A program made the translations under genes and the position numbers. A stretch of DNA of 64,000 nucleotides, from the NCBI RefSeq assembly GCF_030929555.1, contig NZ_JAVFVT010000005.1, positions 124,001-188,000 on the forward strand, given 5' to 3'. This document shows positions 52,201-60,961 of this stretch, in pieces; position 1 is the stretch's first letter; each line of letters starts with the position of its first letter. Under the pieces are notes generated by a model. It did not search any database. It was given only the letters and a program-made list of their open reading frames with translations, and was not told where the DNA came from. Origin of the DNA: Paenibacillus sp. LHD-117. GTDB lineage: Bacteria; Bacillota; Bacilli; Paenibacillales; Paenibacillaceae.

Positions 52201-53256
52201 CTACTTCGCGGCAAACATCGCTTTCTTCAGCTCCTGGTTCCGCTCCGCGAAAACCTCGTTGTGGGAGGACACCATGCCGTAAGCATTGGCATCCGGTGCG
52301 ATGTATTGTTTCGCTTTGTTGACGGCGTTGGCCGCGTCCTGGAAGGCGCCGGCGATCAAATGCAGCTTGCCGTCATGCGCCAGAATATCGCCTGCGGCGT
52401 ATATCCCGGGAACCGAGGTTTCGCTCATCGACGTGCCGGCGATGCCCCACTCTTCATGCATCCGGATCTGCACCTCGCTCTTCTCGAGCAGATCCGAATC
52501 GCGTTCATAGCCGTGGTTAATGATAACTTCATCCACCGCCAGTTCGACTTCCGAGCCGTCGTCATGATTCTTGATCATGACCGTGCCGATCGCATCCTGC
52601 TCCGGCGTTGCGATCAGCTTGCCGATCGAAGTATTGAGCAGGACGCCTACCGAGCTCTTCATCAGCTTCGTCACTTCGGCTTCATGCCCTTTCAAGACAT
52701 CCTTCCGATAAGTGAGGTACACCTTCTTCGCGATCGGCTCCAGCTCGTTCGCCCAGTCGATTGCCGCATTGCCGCCTCCCGAGATCAAGACGGTTTTGTC
52801 TTTGAACCGCGACAGCGACTTGACGGTGTAATGCAGATTCGATACCTCGAACCGGTCTGCGCCTTCGATATCGAGCTTCGTCGGCTTCAGAATGCCGCCT
52901 CCAACCGCCAGAATGACGGTACGGGAATAATGTTTCTCCCCCGAGGAAGTATGTAGGACGAACACGTTATCCTCGCCCCTCGAGATGGAAGTGACCTTCT
53001 CTCCCGTCACGACCTTCGGCGAGAACGTGAGCCCCTGCTGCACGAGCTGATGGATGAGTTGCTCGCCCGTAATCGGCGTCAACCCGCCGATATCCCAGAT
53101 CATTTTCTCAGGGTACACATGAACCTTGCCGCCGAGCATCGGCTGGAACTCGATGATCTTCACCTTCATCTCGCGCAGCCCCGCATAGAACGCGGAGTAG
53201 AGACCCGCAGGCCCGGCGCCGATAACCGTCATGTCATATATCGTATCTATCGTCAT
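52201..53256 (-). CDS. Ferredoxin/flavodoxin-NADP+ reductase (YumC/YcgT type)
   Basis: A 351-residue flavoprotein of the thioredoxin-reductase-like class that lacks the redox CxxC. FAD site VIGAGPAGLYSAFYAGLR at 11-28, NADP site VLISGGGNAAIDWANEL near 155, and second FAD site GIYAAGDILAHDGKLHLIAGAFQDAANAVN near 290. It reduces ferredoxin or flavodoxin, for example for heme degradation or iron mobilisation. AAAGGAG lies 8 nt before the ATG and a Fur box lies 55 nt upstream. Confidence 0.94.
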   Translation of the reverse strand: MTIDTIYDMTVIGAGPAGLYSAFYAGLREMKVKIIEFQPMLGGKVHVYPEKMIWDIGGLTPITGEQLIHQLVQQGLTFSPKVVTGEKVTSISRGEDNVFVLHTSSGEKHYSRTVILAVGGGILKPTKLDIEGADRFEVSNLHYTVKSLSRFKDKTVLISGGGNAAIDWANELEPIAKKVYLTYRKDVLKGHEAEVTKLMKSSVGVLLNTSIGKLIATPEQDAIGTVMIKNHDDGSEVELAVDEVIINHGYERDSDLLEKSEVQIRMHEEWGIAGTSMSETSVPGIYAAGDILAHDGKLHLIAGAFQDAANAVNKAKQYIAPDANAYGMVSSHNEVFAERNQELKKAMFAAK

Positions 53257-53310
53257 TTTTCAAACTCCTTTTTCAAGGTTTATCCTGATCAAATCGTACC
53301 ATAAATATAT

Positions 53311-53329
53311 GAGAATGAAAATCATTATT
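53311..53329 (-). promoter_or_regulatory. Fur box of the ferredoxin-NADP reductase gene
   Basis: GAGAATGAAAATCATTATT matches the 19-bp Fur consensus GATAATGATAATCATTATC at 16 of 19 positions. Confidence 0.75.
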
Positions 53330-53341
53330 GCACTTTGGACA

Positions 53342-53381
53342 CAAAAAAGCCAGAATTCATTCCTCTCGGAACGACTCCGGC
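53342..53381 (-). terminator. Terminator of the spore protein gene
   Basis: Minus strand GCCGGAGTCGTTCC and GGAATGAATTCTGGC form an imperfect stem followed by TTTTTTG. Confidence 0.75.
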
Positions 53382-53403
53382 GTGTACTTGCACTTGTCTT
53401 CGT

Positions 53404-53688
53404 TTATGAGTTGGATTCGCCTTTGGAAAGCTGATCTTGGGCCATCCGGATCAATTCCTTCACCATCGAACCGCCGATCTTGCCTCCGATGTGTCCGGCG
53501 GACTCCGTCGACAGGTCTCCGTTCCCGTAAGGCTTAAGCGGTACGCCGAGCTCCTTCGCCACTTCGAACTTGACGTCATCCGGCCGATTCGGATCAACCT
53601 TGTAGCCTTCCCGTTTCATGACTTCCGCCTTGAACGCCTGCATGCCGCGCTCGGCTCCGGGCACCGCGTACTTTCGTCTTCTCGACAC
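53404..53688 (-). CDS. Alpha/beta-type small acid-soluble spore protein
   Basis: 94 residues. It has the SASP core FEVAKELGVPLKPYGNG (GPR protease site region) and GHIGGKIGGSMVKELIRMAQ (DNA-binding helix). SASP coat spore DNA and are made in the forespore. The N-terminus is longer and more basic than in most alpha/beta SASP. GTG 53688 (MSRRRKYAVPG) has AAGGGG 8 nt upstream and is preferred over ATG 53694, which sits too close to it. It shows that the host forms spores. Confidence 0.9.
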   Translation of the reverse strand: MSRRRKYAVPGAERGMQAFKAEVMKREGYKVDPNRPDDVKFEVAKELGVPLKPYGNGDLSTESAGHIGGKIGGSMVKELIRMAQDQLSKGESNS

Positions 53689-53750
53689 CTTCATCGCCCC
53701 TTCGCGTCTATTGCTTCTAAGTTGCCCGTCAACGCGACAATTGATGCAGG

Positions 53751-54587
53751 TTATTTGGATAGTTCGACGAATCCTTCGCCAAATACGTTTCTCACATCAT
53801 GGATCGTCAGAAAAGCTTGCTTGTCGACCGACTTCACGATTTTTTTCAGCGTGCTTAGTTCTCCCCTGGTAATCACGATGTACAAAATATTTTTAGGTTC
53901 GTTCGTGTAGTTCCCGCGTCCGTAGAAGACCGTGACTCCCCGTTCCATAACCGTATTGACCCGATCCGCGATTAAATCGTGATGGTTCGAAACAATCATG
54001 ACCGCCTTCTGCGCGTTCAGCCCTTCGATCATAAAGTCCATCACCTTAGTGCCGATGTAGAGCATGACGACCGTGAACAGCAGCCCTTGCACTTTGATAA
54101 TGAAGACGGAAGCCAGAACGACGACCAAATCGATCGCGAGAAGCGCGTAGCTGGTATTCCAGTCCAGGTACTTGTTCATGATTTTGGCCAAAATCGTAGA
54201 GCCCGCCGTCGTTCCTCCTACCCGTATGATCAAGCCGAGGCCGATCCCGGTGAGCACCCCTCCGAAGATGGCGTTGATCATGAGGTCGTCGGTCTCTACC
54301 GTCCAGTGGCGCGTCAGATGCAGGAACAGAGAATTGAACAACACCGCCACCACGGTATAAATCGTAGTCGTCCGATCCAGGAACCGGTAGCCGATTGCCA
54401 GCAAGAACACATTGGCTATGAGGTTGACAAGACCCGGGGACCACCCAAGAAGATAATAGAGGATGATGGTGACGCCCGTGACGCCCCCTTCTCCCAAGTC
54501 GTTAGGAATGACGAATACATTGATCGCGACCGCGAACAACAACGAACCCGTGATCAACATGAGTATGTCTATCCATCGTTTGTTCAT
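53751..54587 (-). CDS. YitT family membrane protein
   Basis: A 278-residue protein with five to six N-terminal helices of the YitT type (FVIPNDLGEGGVTGVTIILYYL, GTTAGSTILAKIMNKY) and a C-terminal soluble DUF2179 domain (AVMIVSNHHDLIADRVNTVM, LYIVITRGELSTLKKIV). Function unknown, widespread in Firmicutes. The start at 54587 (MNKRWIDILM) has GGAAGGGA 10 nt upstream. Confidence 0.92.
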   Translation of the reverse strand: MNKRWIDILMLITGSLLFAVAINVFVIPNDLGEGGVTGVTIILYYLLGWSPGLVNLIANVFLLAIGYRFLDRTTTIYTVVAVLFNSLFLHLTRHWTVETDDLMINAIFGGVLTGIGLGLIIRVGGTTAGSTILAKIMNKYLDWNTSYALLAIDLVVVLASVFIIKVQGLLFTVVMLYIGTKVMDFMIEGLNAQKAVMIVSNHHDLIADRVNTVMERGVTVFYGRGNYTNEPKNILYIVITRGELSTLKKIVKSVDKQAFLTIHDVRNVFGEGFVELSK

Positions 54588-54747
54588 AGAACCATAATCC
54601 CTTCCTTGTCCGAAAAAAAACGAACACCGCAAGGTATCCGTTTGATTGCCGAATGACGCATCGGCGCTTTTTGAAATTGGGGTAAGCCAAAGCCGATTAT
54701 AGCAGATGCTCCCGCTCGCGGGCAATGATCTTTTTTATGCTTTCGCG

Positions 54748-55227
54748 CTAAACCGCTTTGATTTCCAGCAGCTCGTACTTGATGATGCCGACGGGCGCGT
54801 TCACGTTGATGATGTCGCCTACCTTCTTGCCCATCAACTCTTGGCCCAGCGGACTTTCGTACGAAATTTTGTTATCCGCCACATCCGCTTCCGCCGGTCC
54901 GACGATTTGGTATTCGATCTTCTCGCTGAACTCGATATCATTGAGAATAACGACCGAACCTACGCTGACTTTGCCCGAGCTTAAGCTGCTCGCGTCTACC
55001 ACGCGCGCGATCTTCAGCATTCTCTCGAGCTGCAGAATACGCGTCTCCATGAACGCTTGATCGTCCTTGGCCGAATGGTATTCGCTGTTTTCCTTGAGAT
55101 CACCGTAGCTGATCGCTACCTTCAATCGCTGTGACAGCTCCTTCCGCTTGACCGTCTTCAGCTCTTCCAATTCATCTTCGATCTTCTTCAAACCTTCTGA
55201 CGTTAAGATCAATTCTTCCTTGCTCAT
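54748..55227 (-). CDS. greA: Transcription elongation factor GreA
   Basis: 159 residues, the normal GreA length. N-terminal coiled coil with the acidic tip [16 protein letters not shown] at about 42-57, then the FKBP-like C-terminal domain ([30 protein letters not shown]). It stimulates RNA cleavage in backtracked polymerase. The start at 55227 ([10 protein letters not shown]) has CGGAGG 8 nt upstream; the longer frame adds 72 residues that do not belong to the family. Confidence 0.97.
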   Translation of the reverse strand: MSKEELILTSEGLKKIEDELEELKTVKRKELSQRLKVAISYGDLKENSEYHSAKDDQAFMETRILQLERMLKIARVVDASSLSSGKVSVGSVVILNDIEFSEKIEYQIVGPAEADVADNKISYESPLGQELMGKKVGDIINVNAPVGIIKYELLEIKAV

Positions 55228-55550
55228 GATTGCAGCCTCCGCTTCCTTATCTATCCAATGATGCCTGACCCACATGGCTTCCTTCTTCTCCCGGCCGATC
55301 AGCCTACACCATAGTGTATCATAATTCCCGCCCCTACGCGGGGATGCGAGCTTCGTCCTCTCCATTGTTTCCGACCCGGCACTCGGTATACGTGGCTGCC
55401 TGAACGGAATAGCATGAAAGCCGGTGAGTGGCAGTCCGCTCATCCGGCTTGTACATCGCCCTCAAATTCGGTTGAGCTACAATGTACATGGAGTCGATCT
55501 AGCGGGATTTTCTCCTCTTAATTATCCGTAGAGACTATTGCCGAGCACGC
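55228..55550. other. Region upstream of greA without a gene
   Basis: The frame extending greA upstream lacks a ribosome site. No other gene, repeat or terminator is evident apart from scattered short dyads. Confidence 0.5.
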
Positions 55551-55631
55551 AGCAGGAAAACTTCCCACTAAATCGACACATTGCAGGAGCAGAATGCTCC
55601 AGTAAACATATTAAGGGGAGGTTTTCCTGCT
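55551..55631. repeat. 81-bp inverted-repeat element with inner hairpin
   Basis: AGCAGGAAAACTTCCC at the left end is the complement of GGGGAGGTTTTCCTGCT at the right end with one mismatch. Inside, GGAGCA-GAA-TGCTCC (55586-55600) makes a second hairpin. The whole could be a small non-autonomous mobile element or a structured RNA. It borders a decayed gene. Confidence 0.6.
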
Positions 55632-55641
55632 ACTATTCTAA

Positions 55642-55932
55642 ACGACCCGGCTGGAAGCCTTATTCTTGACGTTCCCCCTGCAGCCGGAATCATTCCTGGT
55701 CAAGCGCTACACATGGGGTGACGAGCTGGATGAAGAAGATGAGGATGGCGTTCCTAAAACGAAAACGAAAGCCCGTACAGCTCTTTTGGCGCTGTCCTAA
55801 AGAGGATTGCGAGAATTATAAGACACCATTAAAGTCCGTGCTAAAAAGAAGCTGGATATCCTCTGCGGCAAGTGTCACAAACGCTTTGTTTTTGTAGAGA
55901 GTCAAAATGAGGATGAGGATGAATATTTGTAA
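55642..55932 (+). pseudogene. Decayed gene for a small zinc-ribbon protein
   Basis: Coding-like sequence switches frame twice. The first part reads FLVKRYTWGDELDEEDEDG and KTKTKARTA. The frame shifts near 55780 to LFWRCPKEDCENYK, then near 55825 back to TIKVRAKKKLDILCGKCHKR, then FVFVESQ and an acidic end, stop at 55932. The two C-x3/x2-C pairs (CPKEDC, CGKC) suggest a zinc ribbon. No start codon remains in the first frame. I do not recognise the family. Confidence 0.6.
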
Positions 55933-56018
55933 ACCAATTATTCTCTTAGTCCATTATTTGATTTCGCTGATTAATGAATAACTAAAATGAATCTGGGGAT
56001 TTTAGTGATTAGGAGGCG

Positions 56019-56402
56019 ATGAGATTGCTAATTAAAACACTAATTCTCGGAAGTTTGCTTTTCACTAATTTATCAGAAGAACAACCGCATTTTATTTCAA
56101 TTAAAAGTGAACCGCCAGTTATTAATAACTGGATTAATCTCAAACAAACAGACAGTTTAAAAATCAAACTCGAAACTTCTAACACCTCATTCATTAGTTT
56201 CAGCATAATCCCAACCGGAACAAATATAGACAGAGAATATACAAATATAGGCTCATTACAGGGAAATGAAAAAAATGAATGGGAATTCGAATGGGAACCA
56301 CCGAAAGAATTAAATCTCCATCATCATCTGCTAATTAAAATTTGTAATGAGAATTACAGCAAATGCGAAGTGAATACTTTGAATATTCTTAAAGATGAAT
56401 AA
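56019..56402 (+). CDS. Small secreted protein of unknown function, A/T-rich
   Basis: 127 residues: an N-terminal signal-like helix (LLIKTLILGSLLFTNL) and a soluble part with IISI-type beta strands and NILKDE at the end. No family recognised. AGGAGG stands only 2 nt before ATG 56019 but 8 nt before TTG 56025, so translation may start at the TTG. The base composition is much more A/T-rich than the genes before 55 kb, indicating acquisition. Confidence 0.65.
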   Translation: MRLLIKTLILGSLLFTNLSEEQPHFISIKSEPPVINNWINLKQTDSLKIKLETSNTSFISFSIIPTGTNIDREYTNIGSLQGNEKNEWEFEWEPPKELNLHHHLLIKICNENYSKCEVNTLNILKDE

Positions 56403-56436
56403 GAAAACTGTTCCTACGAGGGAACAGTTTTCTTTG
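56402..56436. terminator. Bidirectional terminator between two A/T-rich genes
   Basis: AGAAAACTGTTCC-TACGAG-GGAACAGTTTTCT is a perfect 13-bp stem with T-rich flanks on both strands, between convergent genes. Confidence 0.88.
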
Positions 56437-56449
56437 GTTAGATACTCTA

Positions 56450-57748
56450 TTAATATGTGAAAAAGACTAAATCAGCAACCTCTGTCGATCCCAAATAATA
56501 ATAGTCAAGAATCCAATACATGTCTTTGTTTCTGTATATTATTGCCCCTGTATTGGGATCAGTAGTAGTTAATGGTTCGGCCCACCATCTTGACCCTTCC
56601 TGTTGCAATTCTCCTGTGTGCGCATCAAATGTTCCATTGTATTGTCCTAGAGCGTATCTTGCTAGAAATAATCTAACTACGTTGTTTCTTAAATCTCCCA
56701 TTGCCAAATTACCTACAGCGTTAATTGCATCTGTTGTTCTACTTTTTTCTGTTTTGACATCAAACGCTTGATCTGGATAGGTGCCGGATGGGGCAATTCC
56801 GTCATTAAGAGCGTAATTACCAAGTGGGCTCAGCGGATTGTAAACAGCAAACCATGCATACATTTTTACTGCCATTGCACCTGACTTAAGTGCCTCCATT
56901 GGAGATATATAAGTCCATTCATTAACCAATGTGTTTTTAATGTAATAATAAAAGTCAACATCTACTATGCATCCAACTCCGATGCATTTGTAATGTGTCC
57001 AATTGGCATTTTTCATTAGTTTTACTTTTATCGTTGCCGGCCTTTCGAACTCATCGGCAGCTTGTACCGCTAAACCACTCATTTCCATTGTGGCCGCTGT
57101 GTTTTCTTCGTTTTCCACATCCAATTTAGCGTTTGTTTTAAGAATTTTATTGCTACGATTCAGATAATCCCCTTTAAATCGTTCTCGATATTGCTTCACC
57201 CAATTCTGCTCATCAGATGTATTAAACCCTTGATTATCACCCACAATGTTATCTACTGGCGCCACTGAATATTGAGCAATTCTCCATTCGCCATCTTCCA
57301 TTACTACTGCCACGAAAATGTAGTTAATACCATTCATATTCATTTCAGATTCAGCAGTAACTTTGTAATCTACTGCCACATAGAAGAAATGAACATTATT
57401 GTATTGGGCCGTTATAGCATCGAAGTACGGAGTGTAGTTCTGAGCTGCTGTATGATCCAACTCTTTGTACCCTTTGAGCTTTGCTTTCTTAACACCTAAA
57501 ATTCCAGTACCTTCATTTTCTTTATTTTGAATAAATAAGGAAAACTCCTCCTTCATCGGTTTTACAAAATAGTTTAGCGATTCGGAGTAGTTATTCTTGT
57601 CAATCTCAGCGAGAAAGTTTTCAACGGACGTAAATGGATCATTGTCACTTTTTCCTTCTGCAGCTACCATGTTTAAAGAAGAAAATGCCATGATGATAAT
57701 TAACATGCTGAGTACCGAGATTCTGAACTGTCTGAACAGAATAATCAC
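56450..57748 (-). CDS. Secreted protein with SpoIID/LytB-like C-terminal domain
   Basis: 432 residues. Signal peptide at about 10-31 (VLSMLIIIMAFSSLNMVAAE). The middle part (35-190) looks like an NTF2-like fold with a DGEWRIAQYSV motif. The C-terminal third has YYIKNTLVNEWTYISPMEALKSGAMAVKMYAWFAVYN, resembling the SpoIID/LytB core in which a peptidoglycan-binding or cutting site is built. The listed start is a GTG that directly abuts AAGGAGA, so the true start may be a rarer codon a few bases on. Clearly A/T-rich. Confidence 0.6.
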   Translation of the reverse strand: MIILFRQFRISVLSMLIIIMAFSSLNMVAAEGKSDNDPFTSVENFLAEIDKNNYSESLNYFVKPMKEEFSLFIQNKENEGTGILGVKKAKLKGYKELDHTAAQNYTPYFDAITAQYNNVHFFYVAVDYKVTAESEMNMNGINYIFVAVVMEDGEWRIAQYSVAPVDNIVGDNQGFNTSDEQNWVKQYRERFKGDYLNRSNKILKTNAKLDVENEENTAATMEMSGLAVQAADEFERPATIKVKLMKNANWTHYKCIGVGCIVDVDFYYYIKNTLVNEWTYISPMEALKSGAMAVKMYAWFAVYNPLSPLGNYALNDGIAPSGTYPDQAFDVKTEKSRTTDAINAVGNLAMGDLRNNVVRLFLARYALGQYNGTFDAHTGELQQEGSRWWAEPLTTTDPNTGAIIYRNKDMYWILDYYYLGSTEVADLVFFTY

Positions 57749-57918
57749 TCTCCTTAATTATAAAATATTTACATCGATTCCAATAATAAATTATATAAAG
57801 TGCGTTCTACAATAGTTAAAAAGAACCATTATTTCCATAAAAGGTTTCAGAATTTGATGAATATTGTTGCCCGATAAAAAGTTGAGACTGAACAAAATCA
57901 CCTTGCGGTGACTTATCG

Positions 57919-58717
57919 TTATACCTTATGGTAGTCATACTTTACGATGCGATACTCTGCGATTGCTGGGCTCGCCAAATAACGGCCAATATACTTGGCC
58001 GCTCCACCGGCATCCTTCATTCGTTGTTCGGCGTTGACATAAAAACCATGCTTGTATCGACTGTACAGTTAGTTTACCAGCTCTTTCACCTTCGCATCGT
58101 CGGGATACCACTTCAGCATTAAATCCATAAGCAGTTTCTGCCATGACTTTCTCAAGTAACACTCTTCCGCTGCTTATGGCGATCTAATGCACCATCCGTA
58201 ACCAATGCATGAATATGCGGATTAAACTTTAGATCCCTGCCAAGCGTATGAATGACCGTAATGATGCCCAATTCATACTGCTTGCTCTTATTTTTAGGGC
58301 GATATTAATATTGGATGACCTTCGCCACTTCTTTACTCAGTTCGTTTAGACGGTTGCGATTCTCAAAGAAATATTTCCTCAACTCTTTCAATACAGTAAA
58401 TACGGTATGGCGATGAAAGACATTTAAGATCCTCTCCTGCTGTTTTCTGGCCAGTCATCAGTGTATTTCTTCCTACATCCATGACAAAAACGGCTCTTGC
58501 AAGTAACGCAAATGAGGACTGGCTCAGGCTTACCTTTTTTACATCCCATACACTCGTACCTCGCATTTCCCATATCCTTGCGCCACATCGCATTGCCCTC
58601 TTTACTGCATCCTGTATGGCTGTTTGCAATTCCTTTTAGAAGTGATTCGCATAAAGCTCCCAAAAGCCTTGAAAGTGATCCTTTAGAATTTGTTTGCCTA
58701 CTCCGCGTTTCTTCCAT
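57919..58717 (-). pseudogene. IS91-family transposase remnant
   Basis: Reading the minus strand across several frames recovers an IS91-type protein in order. First a zinc-ribbon part (YECMGCKKG, LICVTCKSRFCHGCRKK), then FHRHTVFTVLKELRKYFFEN, then GIITVIHTLGRDLKFNPHIHALVTDG with the HxH-type metal site, and last GGAAKYIGRYLASPAIAEYRI before a TAA at 57921. At least three frame changes or stops interrupt it (near 58440, 58305, 58075), so it is dead. Its ends are not recognisable. Confidence 0.85.
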
Positions 58718-58794
58718 GTCTCTTGGTTACCCTTATTTTTTCGACGTACTTATCCACAATTCTTAGAGTTTCATAATTTCCTAAACAATAATAA

Positions 58795-58834
58795 AACGTC
58801 CCGACTCCACCTCATGCGGTGGAGTCGGGACGTT
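58795..58834 (-). terminator. Perfect 17-bp terminator hairpin with no obvious gene
   Basis: AACGTCCCGACTCCACC-TCATGC-GGTGGAGTCGGGACGTT. The minus-strand tail is TTATTATT. The nearest minus-strand gene ends about 380 nt upstream and already has a terminator. Confidence 0.75.
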
Positions 58835-58937
58835 CTTCGTCTCTAGTAAAGATAATAGGGCAGCGCATTAGACTTGTCTAGACGTTGGCTCGTAAGGTTA
58901 TATAAGGCGAAAGAACGATCACATAAAAATAATACAA

Positions 58938-59145
58938 AGTATTACTTAGCCATACGAGGCATGTCTGCATTTTGAAATAAACCCACTTGATGCTGCAGCT
59001 TTCGGCGTCCAACACCTCTTTATATACGCATTACTTGGCATCACTTAGGCGTATTCGCAGTAATATTCAGTAATACTAAGTGAGGCAATGAGTTCCCAAA
59101 TATGTCTTAGCGTTATCTAGTATTACTTAGTGATGCTAGATAATG
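58938..59145. repeat. Scattered ACTTNG-type repeats downstream of the ParM/ParR cassette
   Basis: Related copies: ATTACTTAGCCATACGAG at 58941, ATTACTTGGCATCACTTAGG at 59030, the inverted TAATACTAAGTGAGGCAATG at 59071, and TATTACTTAGTGATGCTAG at 59121. The third and fourth start exactly 50 bp apart. A further copy (CATACTTTGCCATACGAAGT, 61032) lies on the other side of the cassette. Confidence 0.6.
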
Positions 59146-59176
59146 TAACAATGCCAGATGCGGCTCGATTGCACGC

Positions 59177-59210
59177 AAAAAAACGAGGGCGCGGAATCTG
59201 CTCCGCACCC
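59177..59210 (-). terminator. Terminator of the ParM/ParR-like operon
   Basis: Minus strand GGGTGCGGA-GCAGAT-TCCGCGCCC, then CTCG and seven T, just 7 nt after the ParR-like stop. Confidence 0.85.
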
Positions 59211-59216
59211 CCAGGG

Positions 59217-59678
59217 TCAGCTCCACGCCTCGATATCCTCCTCGTCCACTTCCTCCTCCTCGGCTGCCGCCTCCGCCTCTGAGGCAGCCTCTAGAGCTGC
59301 CGCTTCCGCTGCGACGGCGAGTTGCCGGGCGGCGATGAGCGCGGCCTGGATGGCCGCATCGCTTGCGCCCGCTTCCGACAACTGCCGCGCCATTGTTGCA
59401 TCGTTTGCGCCTGCCTCCGACAACAGTCGCGCCATCGTCGATTCCCGCGCGGCTGTCGAATCTTGAAGCTCCGACAGCGAATTGTGCAATTCGCCCCGCG
59501 CAGCGGGTATAATCGCCTGCAAATTCCGGACGCCGTTCGACGAAATCTCTTTCTCTACCAAGTAGCGAAGGGAGTCCATCAGATTCGTCTGCGAATTCAG
59601 CCAGGACATGACCAGCGGGTTCTCGTTTTTTTTCGTTTTCAGGCTTATATTGTCGCCAGGAAGCTTCGTCTTCTTCAT
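59217..59678 (-). CDS. ParR-like adaptor protein of a ParM segregation cassette
   Basis: 153 residues. Residues 22-55 (MSWLNSQTNLMDSLRYLVEK, then EISSNGVRNL) resemble the DNA-binding adaptor proteins encoded next to actin-like ParM in Bacillus-group genomes. The second half has heptad-like repeats (STMARLLSEAGAND, then ATMARQLSEAGASD) and a strongly acidic C-terminus (EAEAAAEEEEVDEEDIEAWS), which could contact filaments. AGGTGA precedes the ATG. It follows parM after 86 nt. Confidence 0.65.
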   Translation of the reverse strand: MKKTKLPGDNISLKTKKNENPLVMSWLNSQTNLMDSLRYLVEKEISSNGVRNLQAIIPAARGELHNSLSELQDSTAARESTMARLLSEAGANDATMARQLSEAGASDAAIQAALIAARQLAVAAEAAALEAASEAEAAAEEEEVDEEDIEAWS

Positions 59679-59764
59679 CTCGTTTCACCTGCCCGCATCC
59701 GTATAGGTGTATTCCGCGTCGCCGGACCCCGCGCAGGCGCGCGCGAGGTCCATACGACTTGCAA

Positions 59765-60961
59765 CTATGCCGGTTGGACCGCCTTGCTCCGCAGCGCCTC
59801 GTAAATTTTGCCCCGGACAAAAGAATCCAGCCCCATTGCGTTCATTTTGACGGCATAGTCGGCCGGCACGTAGAGCAACTGAATTTCCCGCTCGTCGCAC
59901 AGTTCCTTCAGATACGGATACAGAATGGACCTCATCAGGATGCTGCCGCCTCCGTAGACGCAGATCAGATCGACTTCGTTGCGCGCCTTCGTGAGCTGCC
60001 GCTTCGCCTGCTGCACGATCTGTTTCACTTGGCTCTCCAGCGGACGCCGCAGCGTACCGAGCGCTCTCGCGTGATATTTATGCTTCGTGTTTTTGATAAC
60101 GTCACTAAAAAATTGCCTAGGACTATCGGGCAAATGAATCAGGCGGTTGAACTCCGGCAATGCCGCCTCGATGGCATATCCCGCTCCATGATGGCTGCCA
60201 TGGACGAATTGGCGCAGGAATTTGTTCCCCTCCGTAATGGGATATTCCGTCGAACCGTCGCCGATGTCGACATGCAGAATGCGCTTGTCCTTAAAATAAC
60301 TGCCGTTAAACTTGTTCTCCATGCCGTACGATTCGGAGAAATGGTCGAACAGCTCGCCCTGCCGCCAGTTCCCTTCCGCATCCTTCTGCAGCGTGAAAAT
60401 GACCGGCGTCGCCTCGGGCACCACCTTCACGAACGGAAACGTAATTTTCACCGCCACGCGCTGAATGCCCAGATGGACGGTAACATGGTGAACGCCGTTC
60501 GTGAACCTGCGCTCGAACTTGGCGGCGGAGTCGTCCGTATGCTGCGTCACCGGCAGCGCCGTCGCCATATCGGCCTCGACATGGATCAGCTCGGGGATTC
60601 CCTTCTCTTCCTCATAGGCCTTCTGAACGGCTACGGCCGCGATCTGGGCCAGTGTGTTGACGATCGGCAATTCCATATCGCTCTTCAGATCGATTCCGAT
60701 CTGTATATTATCCACAATCTCTCCGCTCTCGAGCGCGAACTTCCCGACGTAATACATGCCGGGTCTTGCAGCAGGCGAATCGATTGTCACGACGAGCTGA
60801 TCCTGCAGCCCCTTCACGAAGCTCTCCGGCGTCTGCTCCTCCCGCCATGGCAGCTCATCTACCCTGCAATTCACGTTCGGCTGACCAATTAAACGACCGT
60901 CGATCATCAAATCATGTTCACTGTTCCCGTTATCGTTGCCTACGAAGAAATGATAGTTCAT
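59765..60961 (-). CDS. parM: ParM/StbA family actin-like ATPase
   Basis: 398 residues of the actin fold: phosphate-1 region FVGNDNGNSEHDL at 6-18, phosphate-2 loop HVDIGDGSTEYPI at 230-242, and adenosine motif VYGGGSIL at 335-342. ParM polymerises and pushes DNA molecules apart, using an adaptor bound to a centromere. GAGGAG precedes the ATG. The gene lies on what otherwise looks like chromosome, next to mobile-element debris, so it may come from an integrated plasmid or phage. Confidence 0.85.
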   Translation of the reverse strand: MNYHFFVGNDNGNSEHDLMIDGRLIGQPNVNCRVDELPWREEQTPESFVKGLQDQLVVTIDSPAARPGMYYVGKFALESGEIVDNIQIGIDLKSDMELPIVNTLAQIAAVAVQKAYEEEKGIPELIHVEADMATALPVTQHTDDSAAKFERRFTNGVHHVTVHLGIQRVAVKITFPFVKVVPEATPVIFTLQKDAEGNWRQGELFDHFSESYGMENKFNGSYFKDKRILHVDIGDGSTEYPITEGNKFLRQFVHGSHHGAGYAIEAALPEFNRLIHLPDSPRQFFSDVIKNTKHKYHARALGTLRRPLESQVKQIVQQAKRQLTKARNEVDLICVYGGGSILMRSILYPYLKELCDEREIQLLYVPADYAVKMNAMGLDSFVRGKIYEALRSKAVQPA

